From an uncultured Litoreibacter sp. (GTDB lineage: Bacteria > Pseudomonadota > Alphaproteobacteria > Rhodobacterales > Rhodobacteraceae), in assembly GCA_947494645.1 (NCBI GenBank), contig CANLVO010000001.1, forward strand, positions 682,001 through 746,000: a stretch of 64,000 nt of DNA, in the 5' to 3' direction. This document shows, in pieces, positions 26,990 through 33,830 of this stretch (position 1 is the first letter of the stretch; every line of letters starts with the position of its first letter). The position numbers and the translations under genes were made by a program. The notes under the pieces are model-generated. The model had not been told where the DNA came from and made no database searches. It saw only the letters and a list, made by a program, of their open reading frames with translations.

Positions 26990-27705
26990 TAGGTCGCACG
27001 TCCGCCGGACAGGTCAAATACAGCCCCCGTCGTGAAAGAATTTTCGGCGCTGGCAAGCCAGACGATCATATTGGCGGCCTCGTCGACTTCGAGGAAGCGC
27101 TCGCGCGGAATTTTGGAAAGCATGTAGCCGATATGCTCTTCACTCATCTGGTCAAAAATCGGAGTTCGCGCGGCAGCAGGGGTGACGCAATTTATGCTTA
27201 AGTCTTTGTCAGCATTCTCTTTTCCGGCAGATTTGGTGAAACCGATGACACCAGCTTTAGACGCGGAATAGGCGCAGGCATTTGGGTTGCCTTCCTTCCC
27301 CGCAATCGAGGCAATGTTGACGATGCGGCCGTAATTCCGATCGCGCATGCCTGGGATGACCGCCTTGTTGGTGTTAAACGTACCAGTCAGGTTCACAGCA
27401 AGGATCTGCGCCCAATCAGCGTCAGGATAATCCTGGACCGGCATATTGGGACCAGCGATTCCGGCAGAGTTGATCAAAATATCAACGTTACCAATGGCTT
27501 GCTCGGTGTTCTTCAAAGCAACTTGAACGGAGTCAATATCGGCAATATCGCAGCTTATTGCGAAATCCCCGACTTTCGCGGTTTGCATATCCCACACCGC
27601 GACCTTGGCCCCGGAGGCCTGCAGGCGGTGCACGATCGCCAACCCGATCCCTTGTGCGCCACCCGTCACGACGGCGGTTTTTCCTTTAAGATCAATGCTG
27701 TTCAT
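26986..27705 (-). CDS. SDR family oxidoreductase
   Basis: A 239-aa classical short-chain dehydrogenase/reductase. The NAD(P)-binding TGGAQGIG loop (about residues 14-21), the NSAG motif, and the catalytic Ser...YSASK set (NIASIAG and CAYSASKAG) are all present. The C-terminal FTTGAVFDLSGGRATY is the family ending. Substrate unknown. ATG 27705 is preceded by AGGA and lies 8 bases after the stop of the HELVH lipoprotein gene, so the two could be co-transcribed. Confidence 0.9.
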   Translation of the reverse strand: MNSIDLKGKTAVVTGGAQGIGLAIVHRLQASGAKVAVWDMQTAKVGDFAISCDIADIDSVQVALKNTEQAIGNVDILINSAGIAGPNMPVQDYPDADWAQILAVNLTGTFNTNKAVIPGMRDRNYGRIVNIASIAGKEGNPNACAYSASKAGVIGFTKSAGKENADKDLSINCVTPAAARTPIFDQMSEEHIGYMLSKIPRERFLEVDEAANMIVWLASAENSFTTGAVFDLSGGRATY

Positions 27706-27713
27706 CACATGTC

Positions 27714-28394
27714 CTAGCTGCATATTCCTGAAATGTCGGCATCTTTCCAAGGGATGACGACGGGGGTATTGGGGAGCGCCTTGCTCAGATCCTGGATTGG
27801 AAATTCTTGTTCTAACAACGACTTAAGCCGTTTCGTGCGGCTGCCGTCCGGGTCCAGCTTGGCGCAGCAGACATATTCGGCGGCGATGGCGCCTTGCTGC
27901 TCATAGCCATAGTCCAAGAACCTGGAATCGTTATTGAGATCAAAGAGATAGGGGTCCTCAGAGAACCGATGTTCGGCGGCGGCCTTGAACGGGTGGTAGC
28001 CTGTGCGGGCGCGATGCTGCCATTGCCATGTGTGTACCAGCTCGTGGGCGAGGAACATGGCGGCGCGCAGATTGGCGGCGCGGGGCCATGCGGCCATGTA
28101 GTCTTTGGCGCTAACATCCGGATTTATAGTGATTTTATTGAACAACACCGTTGCGGCCGGTGCGCCGGTGAAGTGGGTTGTGGTTGCGGGGGGGAGGATG
28201 TTTTCGGCGCAGGTGGTGCGGGGCGGGATGGGGGATGTGGTGACGTAGAGCTTGATCAACGGGTTGCGCACGATGCGGACTTTGGAAGTGTCTAACCCAT
28301 TGCCATGAAAGGCTTTTGCGAAGGCTTCCTCCCCGTCGGAGAGGGGTCGGCCGCAGGCGGCGAGGCAAAGAAGGATCGGGAACAACCAGCGCAT
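27714..28394 (-). CDS. Lipoprotein with HELVH metallopeptidase-like motif
   Basis: A 226-aa predicted lipoprotein with lipobox LAAC (Cys14). Residues 117-121 are HELVH inside MFLAHELVHTWQWQH, an HExxH zinc-peptidase motif. Downstream EQQGAIAAEYVC may supply the third ligand. The arrangement resembles DUF4157/Vgr-related proteins. Proteolytic activity is inferred, not shown. The frame stays open upstream to 29138, but ATG 28394 is clearly the start because the signal peptide begins there and the upstream part overlaps the cytochrome gene. Its promoter region contains two perfect TTTTGTACAAAA palindromes shared with the divergent cytochrome gene. Confidence 0.75.
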   Translation of the reverse strand: MRWLFPILLCLAACGRPLSDGEEAFAKAFHGNGLDTSKVRIVRNPLIKLYVTTSPIPPRTTCAENILPPATTTHFTGAPAATVLFNKITINPDVSAKDYMAAWPRAANLRAAMFLAHELVHTWQWQHRARTGYHPFKAAAEHRFSEDPYLFDLNNDSRFLDYGYEQQGAIAAEYVCCAKLDPDGSRTKRLKSLLEQEFPIQDLSKALPNTPVVIPWKDADISGICS

Positions 28395-28445
28395 GGGGCG
28401 GAGCGTAGCGGCTCTGTGGGGGGTGTCCAGAGGCGCAGCTTCGGG

Positions 28446-28498
28446 TTTTGTACAAAACGGGGTCACTTTTTCAGGGCCAAAACCCATTTTGTACAAAA
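28446..28498. promoter_or_regulatory. Twin TTTTGTACAAAA palindromes in a divergent promoter
   Basis: Two identical perfect 12-bp palindromes at 28446-28457 and 28487-28498, centres 41 bp apart (about four helical turns), lie between the divergent lipoprotein and cytochrome c genes. This is the arrangement expected for a dimeric regulator binding cooperatively or looping. The regulator is not identifiable here. Confidence 0.65.
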
Positions 28499-28601
28499 CT
28501 CTTCTGCAAATCTGGAAAGGTTTTGGAAAGCTTTGATCTTGGTCAAGGCGGCGTGCGCTCTTTGTGACCATCCTGGCGGCAAAACCAAACAGGAGGTCGC
28601 G

Positions 28602-28970
28602 ATGCGAATTGCGTGGATCGGATTGATTTTGGCGGTGGCGGGATGTGCGGTTGAGCCGCCCGCGCCATCGGGGACGGCGCTCTTTGCCGAAAATTGCGCG
28701 ACGTGTCATGGGGCCGGGGCCGGCGGGACCGAGATCGCTCCGGACCTGACCGGGATCGCGGCGCGACATGGCGGGGTGTTTCCGCGCGCAAAAGTGCTCA
28801 GCACAATCGACGGGTTTCACCGCACACCGGCCTTGGGCAGCGAGATGCCGCAATGGGGGCTGATCTTTGGCGATCCCACCGCGCGGGTCGATGTGGGCGA
28901 CGGGATCGAGACGCCTGTCTCGCCAGAACTGCTCGCGGTGATGGAGCATCTGGAGCGGCTGCAGCGCTAG
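28602..28970 (+). CDS. Lipid-anchored monoheme cytochrome c
   Basis: A 122-aa protein with a signal peptide ending in the lipobox-like VAGC (Cys15), so probably anchored to the membrane on the periplasmic side. The heme-binding motif is C32-A-T-C35-H36, and M82 in SEMPQWG is a plausible axial ligand. This is a class I cytochrome c of small size. It has an excellent AGGAGG ribosome site. It needs the Ccm system, part of which is encoded at 52234-54536. Its redox partner is unknown; it stands alone except for the divergent HELVH lipoprotein. Confidence 0.88.
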   Translation: MRIAWIGLILAVAGCAVEPPAPSGTALFAENCATCHGAGAGGTEIAPDLTGIAARHGGVFPRAKVLSTIDGFHRTPALGSEMPQWGLIFGDPTARVDVGDGIETPVSPELLAVMEHLERLQR

Positions 28971-29245
28971 CTGGAGGGCTCTTGCGGGGCTGTGAGGGAC
29001 GGGACGTCTCCGCCGCGCTCGAACATCAGGGAGGCGACATAGGGCAGCGACACGCCAAGGCCTGCAAGCACGCCCAAAAGCACCACCCAGCGCAGCCCCG
29101 CGACCATGCGGCGAAAGACCAGCTCGACGGAGAACCACGTGAACAGCCCCAACGCGAACGCGACGGTGCCGGGCAGGTCATTGACGGTTGCGCCGATGCC
29201 CAGAACCCAGCCGATCAGCAGGTCGGTGATGGTTGAGAAATCCAT
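28967..29245 (-). CDS. Small membrane protein, 92 aa
   Basis: A 92-aa protein with three predicted membrane helices (ITDLLIGWVLGIGATV, GTVAFALGLFTWFSVELVF and GLRWVVLLGVLAGLGVSL), ending in a short polar tail. No family recognised. It overlaps the end of the cytochrome gene by 4 bases tail to tail. A GAAAGGGG stretch precedes its ATG. Confidence 0.6.
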   Translation of the reverse strand: MDFSTITDLLIGWVLGIGATVNDLPGTVAFALGLFTWFSVELVFRRMVAGLRWVVLLGVLAGLGVSLPYVASLMFERGGDVPSLTAPQEPSS

Positions 29246-29374
29246 AATGCCCCTTTCCCGTACTCTGGGCCTACCGGATCAGGCGGGCGGGGGTCGAGGG
29301 GAAATTTACCGAATGCTAAGAATGGGCGGGTTAGGGTGGGGCGTGACCAGATCAGATTGTTGTGGGGGGCAGGT

Positions 29375-30106
29375 CTACACGCTCTGGCTTTGCCCTGTAC
29401 CCGGCCTGCGACGCATCCAGAGCATCATGCAACCAGAGGCAAGAAGGAGCCCGGAAAACGGCGTATCAACAGTGGTGATATCGGTGATGCTGGTGAATGT
29501 CGCGCTGAAACCCTCCCTGACACCAGTAGCCTGATCGCGGCCGCTGAACGTCAGAGTGCGCGCTATGATGAAATCGTCGAGATTGAGGGTCGTCGGAAGC
29601 GCGCTGCTGTCGAAAAACGTCTCATTCGTTCTGAGGTCAATCTGGGAAATAGCAGATGAGTATCCGCGATCATCGCCCGTGATCGGGGCTGGAAAAATCA
29701 TGCTGGAGTCGGCCACGACATGAAACTCATCTTCGAAGGTGTTGGTGTCCTGATTAATACGATTGTCAAAGACCTGGATGGTCGCAAATTGAAGGGTCGT
29801 CGAGGTCGGGCCGAAATCGAAGCTGATCTGCCCGATGGATGGCGAGATCCGCCCACCTGGCTGCTGGTAGGCCGTGAAGGAGCCTGTTTCTGACTCGGAG
29901 CGGTAGTTTGCCGGTGTGTTCAGGTCATAGGAAAATGACCCTGTGATGGTGTCACCCGGGGCCAAGCCCAGTTGTGGCAAAGGATCGAGTGTCTCATTGC
30001 TAATGCTGTTGATAAAGGCTGAAAAATTGAATTCAGCGGCGTAAGCCTCGGTGTTGAATGATGCGGAAACAGAGACGACGAGCGCTGCGGCAAATGGCTT
30101 GAGCAT
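29375..30106 (-). CDS. Secreted protein with degenerate VPLPA/PEP-CTERM-like tail
   Basis: A 243-aa protein with a signal peptide (cleavage after TEAYA) and a beta-rich, acidic middle resembling surface/exported proteins (GDTITGSFSYDLNTPANYRS). The C-terminus has the three-part layout of a sorting signal: short motif (VDTPFSG), hydrophobic helix (LLLASGCMMLWM), then RRRPG. This resembles VPLPA-CTERM signals, but the VPLPA box itself is not intact. Such proteins are processed by exosortases; none is in this window. ATG 30106 is chosen because the signal peptide begins there. Function unknown. Confidence 0.65.
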   Translation of the reverse strand: MLKPFAAALVVSVSASFNTEAYAAEFNFSAFINSISNETLDPLPQLGLAPGDTITGSFSYDLNTPANYRSESETGSFTAYQQPGGRISPSIGQISFDFGPTSTTLQFATIQVFDNRINQDTNTFEDEFHVVADSSMIFPAPITGDDRGYSSAISQIDLRTNETFFDSSALPTTLNLDDFIIARTLTFSGRDQATGVREGFSATFTSITDITTVDTPFSGLLLASGCMMLWMRRRPGTGQSQSV

Positions 30107-30331
30107 AAAAGACCTCGGGCGGCGGTGATGAAAAATTTTGTCAATTTCATCCCAAGTACCGGGAAATCGGGACGAAACTGTGGCTGAAGGCATGGGTGGT
30201 TCAGAAAGGTTTCTGCCGCGCTGCGCTGTGCAATCTGTGCGCCCGAGCGCAGCGCAGGCTGGCCGGGTCGTGCGGAGCGATGCCCGCCAGACGGCTCGCC
30301 GGGTTTTGCGTCACACCCTTACGAAGTGGCT

Positions 30332-30399
30332 CCTGTCATCCCCATGAAAATGGGGATCGCGATGGTCCGCGAGGTTCCCGCTTTCGCGGGAATGACAGG
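30332..30399. repeat. REP/MITE-like element with CCTGTCAT termini
   Basis: A 68-bp unit bounded by inverted CCTGTCAT/ATGACAGG. Inside are two hairpins, CCCCATGAAAATGGGG and CCCGCTTTCGCGGG. The GTCATTCCCGC...GCGGGAAT style resembles short palindromic repeats dispersed in many proteobacterial genomes. Only one copy is in this window. Confidence 0.7.
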
Positions 30400-30443
30400 G
30401 GGAGTGGTGTTTTGCTGTTCGCGTGGAATCAAGGGCGAAGCCC

Positions 30444-30585
30444 GCCGCGCATCGCCGTCACGCCCCCCGGGGCGGCGATTTTGTTGGTGTTTGTGGGACG
30501 TTCTTTCTGGGGAGAGTGCTTGGCTGCCATAAAGCGCTTGCGTTTCGCGGGACGGTCGCCTTCCCGCGTGACGGCGATGCGCGGC
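30444..30585. repeat. 142-bp structure with perfect 20-bp terminal inverted repeats
   Basis: Positions 30444-30463 and 30566-30585 are perfect inverted copies (left arm begins GCCGCGCATCGCCGTC). They bound 102 bases without a gene. It may be a small non-autonomous element or a large RNA hairpin; no target-site duplication is evident. Confidence 0.6.
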
Positions 30586-30596
30586 TTACCCCGCTT

Positions 30597-30911
30597 CTAG
30601 GCTTGCTTGCTGGACTGCCAAATTGCCCCGGCGGCAAATCCCATGAGTGCAGACAGGGTCTGTCTGCCCCAATCTCTAGTAGGCTCATCGCCCGAAAGGA
30701 TGAGTATTCCCAGCCCCGTGAGAAGAACTGATAGAATTACGAGTATTGATACCCATACAATCGCCTTCTCTTTGAACCAATAGTTCTTGATGCGATTTGC
30801 CTTGTCTAGGCGTTCTAGCGAGCCTTCCGAATAAACCGAAAGCTCGCTAGCTTCTTTGTCGATATCGACCTCTTTTTCCTTGATCGTAACCGGTTTCGTT
30901 GGTTTTTTCAT
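30597..30911 (-). CDS. Hypothetical membrane protein, 104 aa
   Basis: A 104-aa protein. The first half is charged and soluble (KEKEVDIDKEASELSVYSEG), followed by a strong membrane helix (AIVWVSILVILSVLLTGLGI) and a second hydrophobic stretch near the C-terminus (SALMGFAAGAIW). Base composition is visibly more AT-rich than its neighbours. I know no family. It lies 32 bases downstream of the RHH gene in the same direction and may be co-transcribed. Confidence 0.55.
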   Translation of the reverse strand: MKKPTKPVTIKEKEVDIDKEASELSVYSEGSLERLDKANRIKNYWFKEKAIVWVSILVILSVLLTGLGILILSGDEPTRDWGRQTLSALMGFAAGAIWQSSKQA

Positions 30912-30943
30912 CAGAGTGCCCCAAAACGACCAGTTTTATTAAG

Positions 30944-31192
30944 TTAGCCGAAGTTTACGAACTCACGCTCTCTACGCTGGTCGGGGCGATCTTCCCATGC
31001 CCCGACATGCATCCCTTCGTCACGAGCATCTCGCGCCGTGGAGAGCAGCTCAATTGCTAGCCTAAAAACTTCAGCCTTACTTCTTCCGGTTTGAGCAGCA
31101 ATCTTTTCAATCTCGTCTGCAAGCCGACGAGATACGTCAACCGTAAACCGAAATTTCGAGTTGTCGTTCACTGATTTGGTCCCAGATTTCAT
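30944..31192 (-). CDS. Ribbon-helix-helix (CopG/MetJ-type) DNA-binding protein
   Basis: An 82-aa protein. The segment FRFTVDVSRRLADEIEKIAA followed by QTGRSKAEVFRLAIELL (about residues 14-50) is the strand-helix-helix pattern of RHH repressors, often found on plasmids, in antitoxins and in mobile DNA. The C-terminal tail is charged (RPDQRREREFVNFG). A perfect 12-bp palindrome (GCATATATATGC) lies 34 bases upstream of the start, a candidate autoregulatory operator. No toxin gene is obvious; the small membrane protein downstream is a possible partner but not a known toxin. Confidence 0.75.
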   Translation of the reverse strand: MKSGTKSVNDNSKFRFTVDVSRRLADEIEKIAAQTGRSKAEVFRLAIELLSTARDARDEGMHVGAWEDRPDQRREREFVNFG

Positions 31193-31225
31193 GGAAAGTA
31201 CCTCACAATTTTCTTGATTCTCTGT

Positions 31226-31237
31226 GCATATATATGC
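31226..31237. promoter_or_regulatory. GCATATATATGC palindrome upstream of the RHH gene
   Basis: A perfect 12-bp palindrome in an AT-rich 273-base intergenic stretch (31193-31465) between the divergent RHH gene and the 114-aa gene. RHH proteins usually bind such short AT-rich palindromes to control their own promoter. The stretch otherwise shows no gene. Confidence 0.45.
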
Positions 31238-31465
31238 GCATCAGAATACGGAATACTTGTGACATTTTGTCATCTTTCTGTGTTTCATCGTCATTTCCTC
31301 CCTTATGTAGCGCTATTTTTACCGCCAACGGGATAAGAACACAAGGGATATTAATGAAAAATTAAAGAGATAATAATGAAAAGATTGACTGCAACTTAAA
31401 TCCTCGGTAGAAGGAGTGAGCTCTTTCAAAGGGTCGGGAGAAGCTGTGCTAGCTTGGAGGGAAGC

Positions 31466-31810
31466 ATGGAACCACCAAAACTCGTGGAGAACAACGAGCA
31501 CTACACTTATTCAAACGAAGCCTTGCAGGTAATTGAGGCGCTGGAAGTCAAAGAGCAAAAGAAACTCTCTAAGGGCCTTGCCAAGATTTATTCGGAAACA
31601 TTGGCGGCGATGTTTCGAATTCAAACGCAGTCTTTTGTGCATAGATCAGAAGTGAATATACTGAGCTTGATGAATAACCCGATAACCCTTCTCGTTGTAG
31701 AGACCTATAGTCTCAGGGTTGAAATCTGTACTGACACGTTTCACTGGCATGTATTGTCAGTGCAAGCTGGTGCGGAGGCTAGAGGCTACGACGTTCAAAA
31801 AATAGTCTAA
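31466..31810 (+). CDS. Hypothetical protein, 114 aa
   Basis: A 114-aa soluble protein with no recognised domain. It is mixed helix/strand (NEALQVIEALEVKEQKKLSK, then LLVVETYSLRVEICTDTFHW). It has a GGAGG ribosome site 5 bases before ATG 31466, better than an in-frame TTG at 31454. The codon usage is AT-richer than its neighbours, suggesting acquired DNA. It ends one base before the parE stop, on the opposite strand. Confidence 0.55.
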   Translation: MEPPKLVENNEHYTYSNEALQVIEALEVKEQKKLSKGLAKIYSETLAAMFRIQTQSFVHRSEVNILSLMNNPITLLVVETYSLRVEICTDTFHWHVLSVQAGAEARGYDVQKIV

Positions 31811-31811
31811 C

Positions 31812-33767
31812 CTAAACATCCACATCCTCAACAAACCGGGCGTTCTCCTGGATGTATTCGAAGCGGAGCTCGGGTTTTTTGCCCATGAGGCGCTCGACGA
31901 GGTCTCCGGTCTCGCCCGGCACGTCCTCGTCCACCGTCACCCGGATCAGTTGCCGCGTTTTGGGGTTCATGGTGGTCTCTTTCAAATCCTTGGCGTCCAT
32001 TTCGCCGAGACCCTTGAATCGCTGCACGTCGATTTTTCCCTTCCCGCCCAGACCTTTTTCCAGCAGCGCGTCTTTCTCCATGTCGTTGGCGACGTAGATG
32101 CGGTTGGGGCCTTGGGTGAGGCGGTAGAGGGGCGGGCAGGCGAGGTAGAGGTGGCCTTTGTCGATGAGCGGGCGCATCTGGATGAAGAAGAAGGTCATCA
32201 GCAGCGACGCGATATGGGCGCCGTCGACATCGGCATCGGTCATGATGATGATCTTCTCGTAGCGCAGATCGTCGATGTTGAAGCGCGTGCCCATGCCGCA
32301 TCCAAGCGCCTCGCAGAGGTCTGAAATTTCCGCATTGGTGGTGAGCTTGCCCGACGCCGCGCCGAGCACGTTGAGGATCTTGCCCTTGAGCGGCAACAGC
32401 GCCTGCGTCTCGCGGTTGCGCGCGCCTTTGGCGGAGCCGCCGGCTGAGTCTCCCTCGACGATGAACAGCTCGGTGCCCTCGCGGGTTTTCGAGGTGCAAT
32501 CGGTCAGCTTGCCGGGGAGGCGCAGCTTTTTGGTTGCGGATTTGCGGGCGGTTTCCTTTTCCTGACGGCGCTTGAGGCGTTCCTCCGCGCGGAGCACCAG
32601 GAAATCGAGGATGGCGCCCGCGGATTTGGTGTCGGCGGCGAGCCAATTGTCGAAATGGTCGCGCACGGCGGCCTCGCAGTATTTCTGCGCCACCTCGGTG
32701 GACAGGCGGTCCTTGGTCTGGCCCACAAAGGCGGGGTCGGCGATGAAGCACGACACCAGCGCGCAGCCGCCTGACATCAGGTCATCGCGGGTGATGGCGG
32801 TGGCCTTCTTGTTGTTGGTCAGCTCGCCGTAGGCCTTGATGCCCTTGAGGATCGCGGCCCAGAAGCCCGCCACATGGGTGCCGCCCTCGGGCGTGGGGAC
32901 GGTGTTACAGTAGCTCTGGATGAAGCCGTCGCGCGAGGGGGTCCAGTTGATGGCCCATTCGACCTTGCCGGGCGCGCCGAACTTTTCCTTGAAGTCCACC
33001 GTGCCTGCGAAGGCCACGTCGGCGTAGGTGGTCGCAGAGCCGAGCGTCTCGGAGAGGTAGTCGGAGAGGCCACCGGGGAAGTGGAAGGTGGCCTGCGTGG
33101 GGGTCTCCCCGTCGTCGATGGCGGATTTCCAGCGGATTTCGACGCCAGAGAACAGATACGCCTTGGAGCGGATGGAGTTGAACAGCCGCGCGGGCTTGAA
33201 ACGGTGCTTGCCGAAGATCTCCTCGTCGGCGTGGAAGGTAACGGTGGTGCCGCGCCGGTTGGGGGCGGCGCCGACCTTCTCAACCGGGCCCAGCGGCAGG
33301 CCGCGGGAGAAGCGTTGCTCGAACACCTGTTTGTCCCGCGCGACCTGGACGACCATGCTATCGCTGAGCGCGTTGACCACGGAGGCCCCCACGCCGTGCA
33401 AACCGCCAGACGTCTGGTAGGCCTTGCCGGAAAACTTGCCGCCCGCGTGCAGCGTGCACAAGATCACCTCCAGCGCGGATTTGTCGGGAAATTTGGGGTG
33501 CGGATCAATGGGGATGCCGCGGCCATTGTCGCGGATGGTGATAGAGTAGTCGTCGTTCAGCTCCACCTCGATGCGGTTGGCGTGGCCTGCGACGGCCTCG
33601 TCCATGGAGTTGTCGAGCACCTCGGCCACCATGTGATGCAGTGCCCGCTCATCGGTGCCGCCGATATACATGCCGGGGCGTTTGCGCACGGGCTCCAGCC
33701 CCTCCAACACCTCGATGGAGGAGGCGTCATAGGTCTCGGGACCCGTCTCAAGTAGATCGTCTGCCAT
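31812..33767 (-). CDS. parE: DNA topoisomerase IV subunit B
   Basis: A 651-aa GHKL ATPase subunit of topoisomerase IV, which separates daughter chromosomes. Features in order: EVLDNSMDEAVAG ATP-binding helix (about residue 50), DNGRGIPID, the QTSGGLHGVGASVVNALS lid region, then the TOPRIM motif ELFIVEGDSAGGSAKGARN (about 430-450) and the conserved IMTDADVDGAHI acidic motif. The ParE type, rather than GyrB, is supported by length and by the PHPKFPDKSALEVI sequence. ATG 33767 replaces an upstream in-frame start that lacks family similarity. No parC nearby. Confidence 0.95.
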   Translation of the reverse strand: MADDLLETGPETYDASSIEVLEGLEPVRKRPGMYIGGTDERALHHMVAEVLDNSMDEAVAGHANRIEVELNDDYSITIRDNGRGIPIDPHPKFPDKSALEVILCTLHAGGKFSGKAYQTSGGLHGVGASVVNALSDSMVVQVARDKQVFEQRFSRGLPLGPVEKVGAAPNRRGTTVTFHADEEIFGKHRFKPARLFNSIRSKAYLFSGVEIRWKSAIDDGETPTQATFHFPGGLSDYLSETLGSATTYADVAFAGTVDFKEKFGAPGKVEWAINWTPSRDGFIQSYCNTVPTPEGGTHVAGFWAAILKGIKAYGELTNNKKATAITRDDLMSGGCALVSCFIADPAFVGQTKDRLSTEVAQKYCEAAVRDHFDNWLAADTKSAGAILDFLVLRAEERLKRRQEKETARKSATKKLRLPGKLTDCTSKTREGTELFIVEGDSAGGSAKGARNRETQALLPLKGKILNVLGAASGKLTTNAEISDLCEALGCGMGTRFNIDDLRYEKIIIMTDADVDGAHIASLLMTFFFIQMRPLIDKGHLYLACPPLYRLTQGPNRIYVANDMEKDALLEKGLGGKGKIDVQRFKGLGEMDAKDLKETTMNPKTRQLIRVTVDEDVPGETGDLVERLMGKKPELRFEYIQENARFVEDVDV

Positions 33768-33830
33768 GACCGCTCTCTTCTTGTTTTGCCGCAGTATAGG
33801 TGGGGGGTCATGGGGGTGCAATCACGCCAG

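Larger units (their letters stand above)
30107..30596. other. 490-base non-coding, repeat-bearing stretch
   Basis: No convincing gene. It contains a REP/MITE-like element (30332-30399) and a separate long inverted repeat (30444-30585). An open frame on the plus strand (30196-30600) is a translation of these repeats, with Arg/Gly/Cys-rich composition and no ribosome site, and is not called. Confidence 0.6.

Noticed and set aside
28395-29138. Long upstream extension of the HELVH lipoprotein frame
   Set aside because: It covers the cytochrome c gene on the other strand, has shadow-like composition, and would bury the clear lipoprotein signal beginning at 28394.
30196-30600. 134-codon plus-strand open frame
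   Set aside because: It is a translation of the repeat-bearing non-coding stretch, rich in Arg, Cys and Gly, without a ribosome site or family features.
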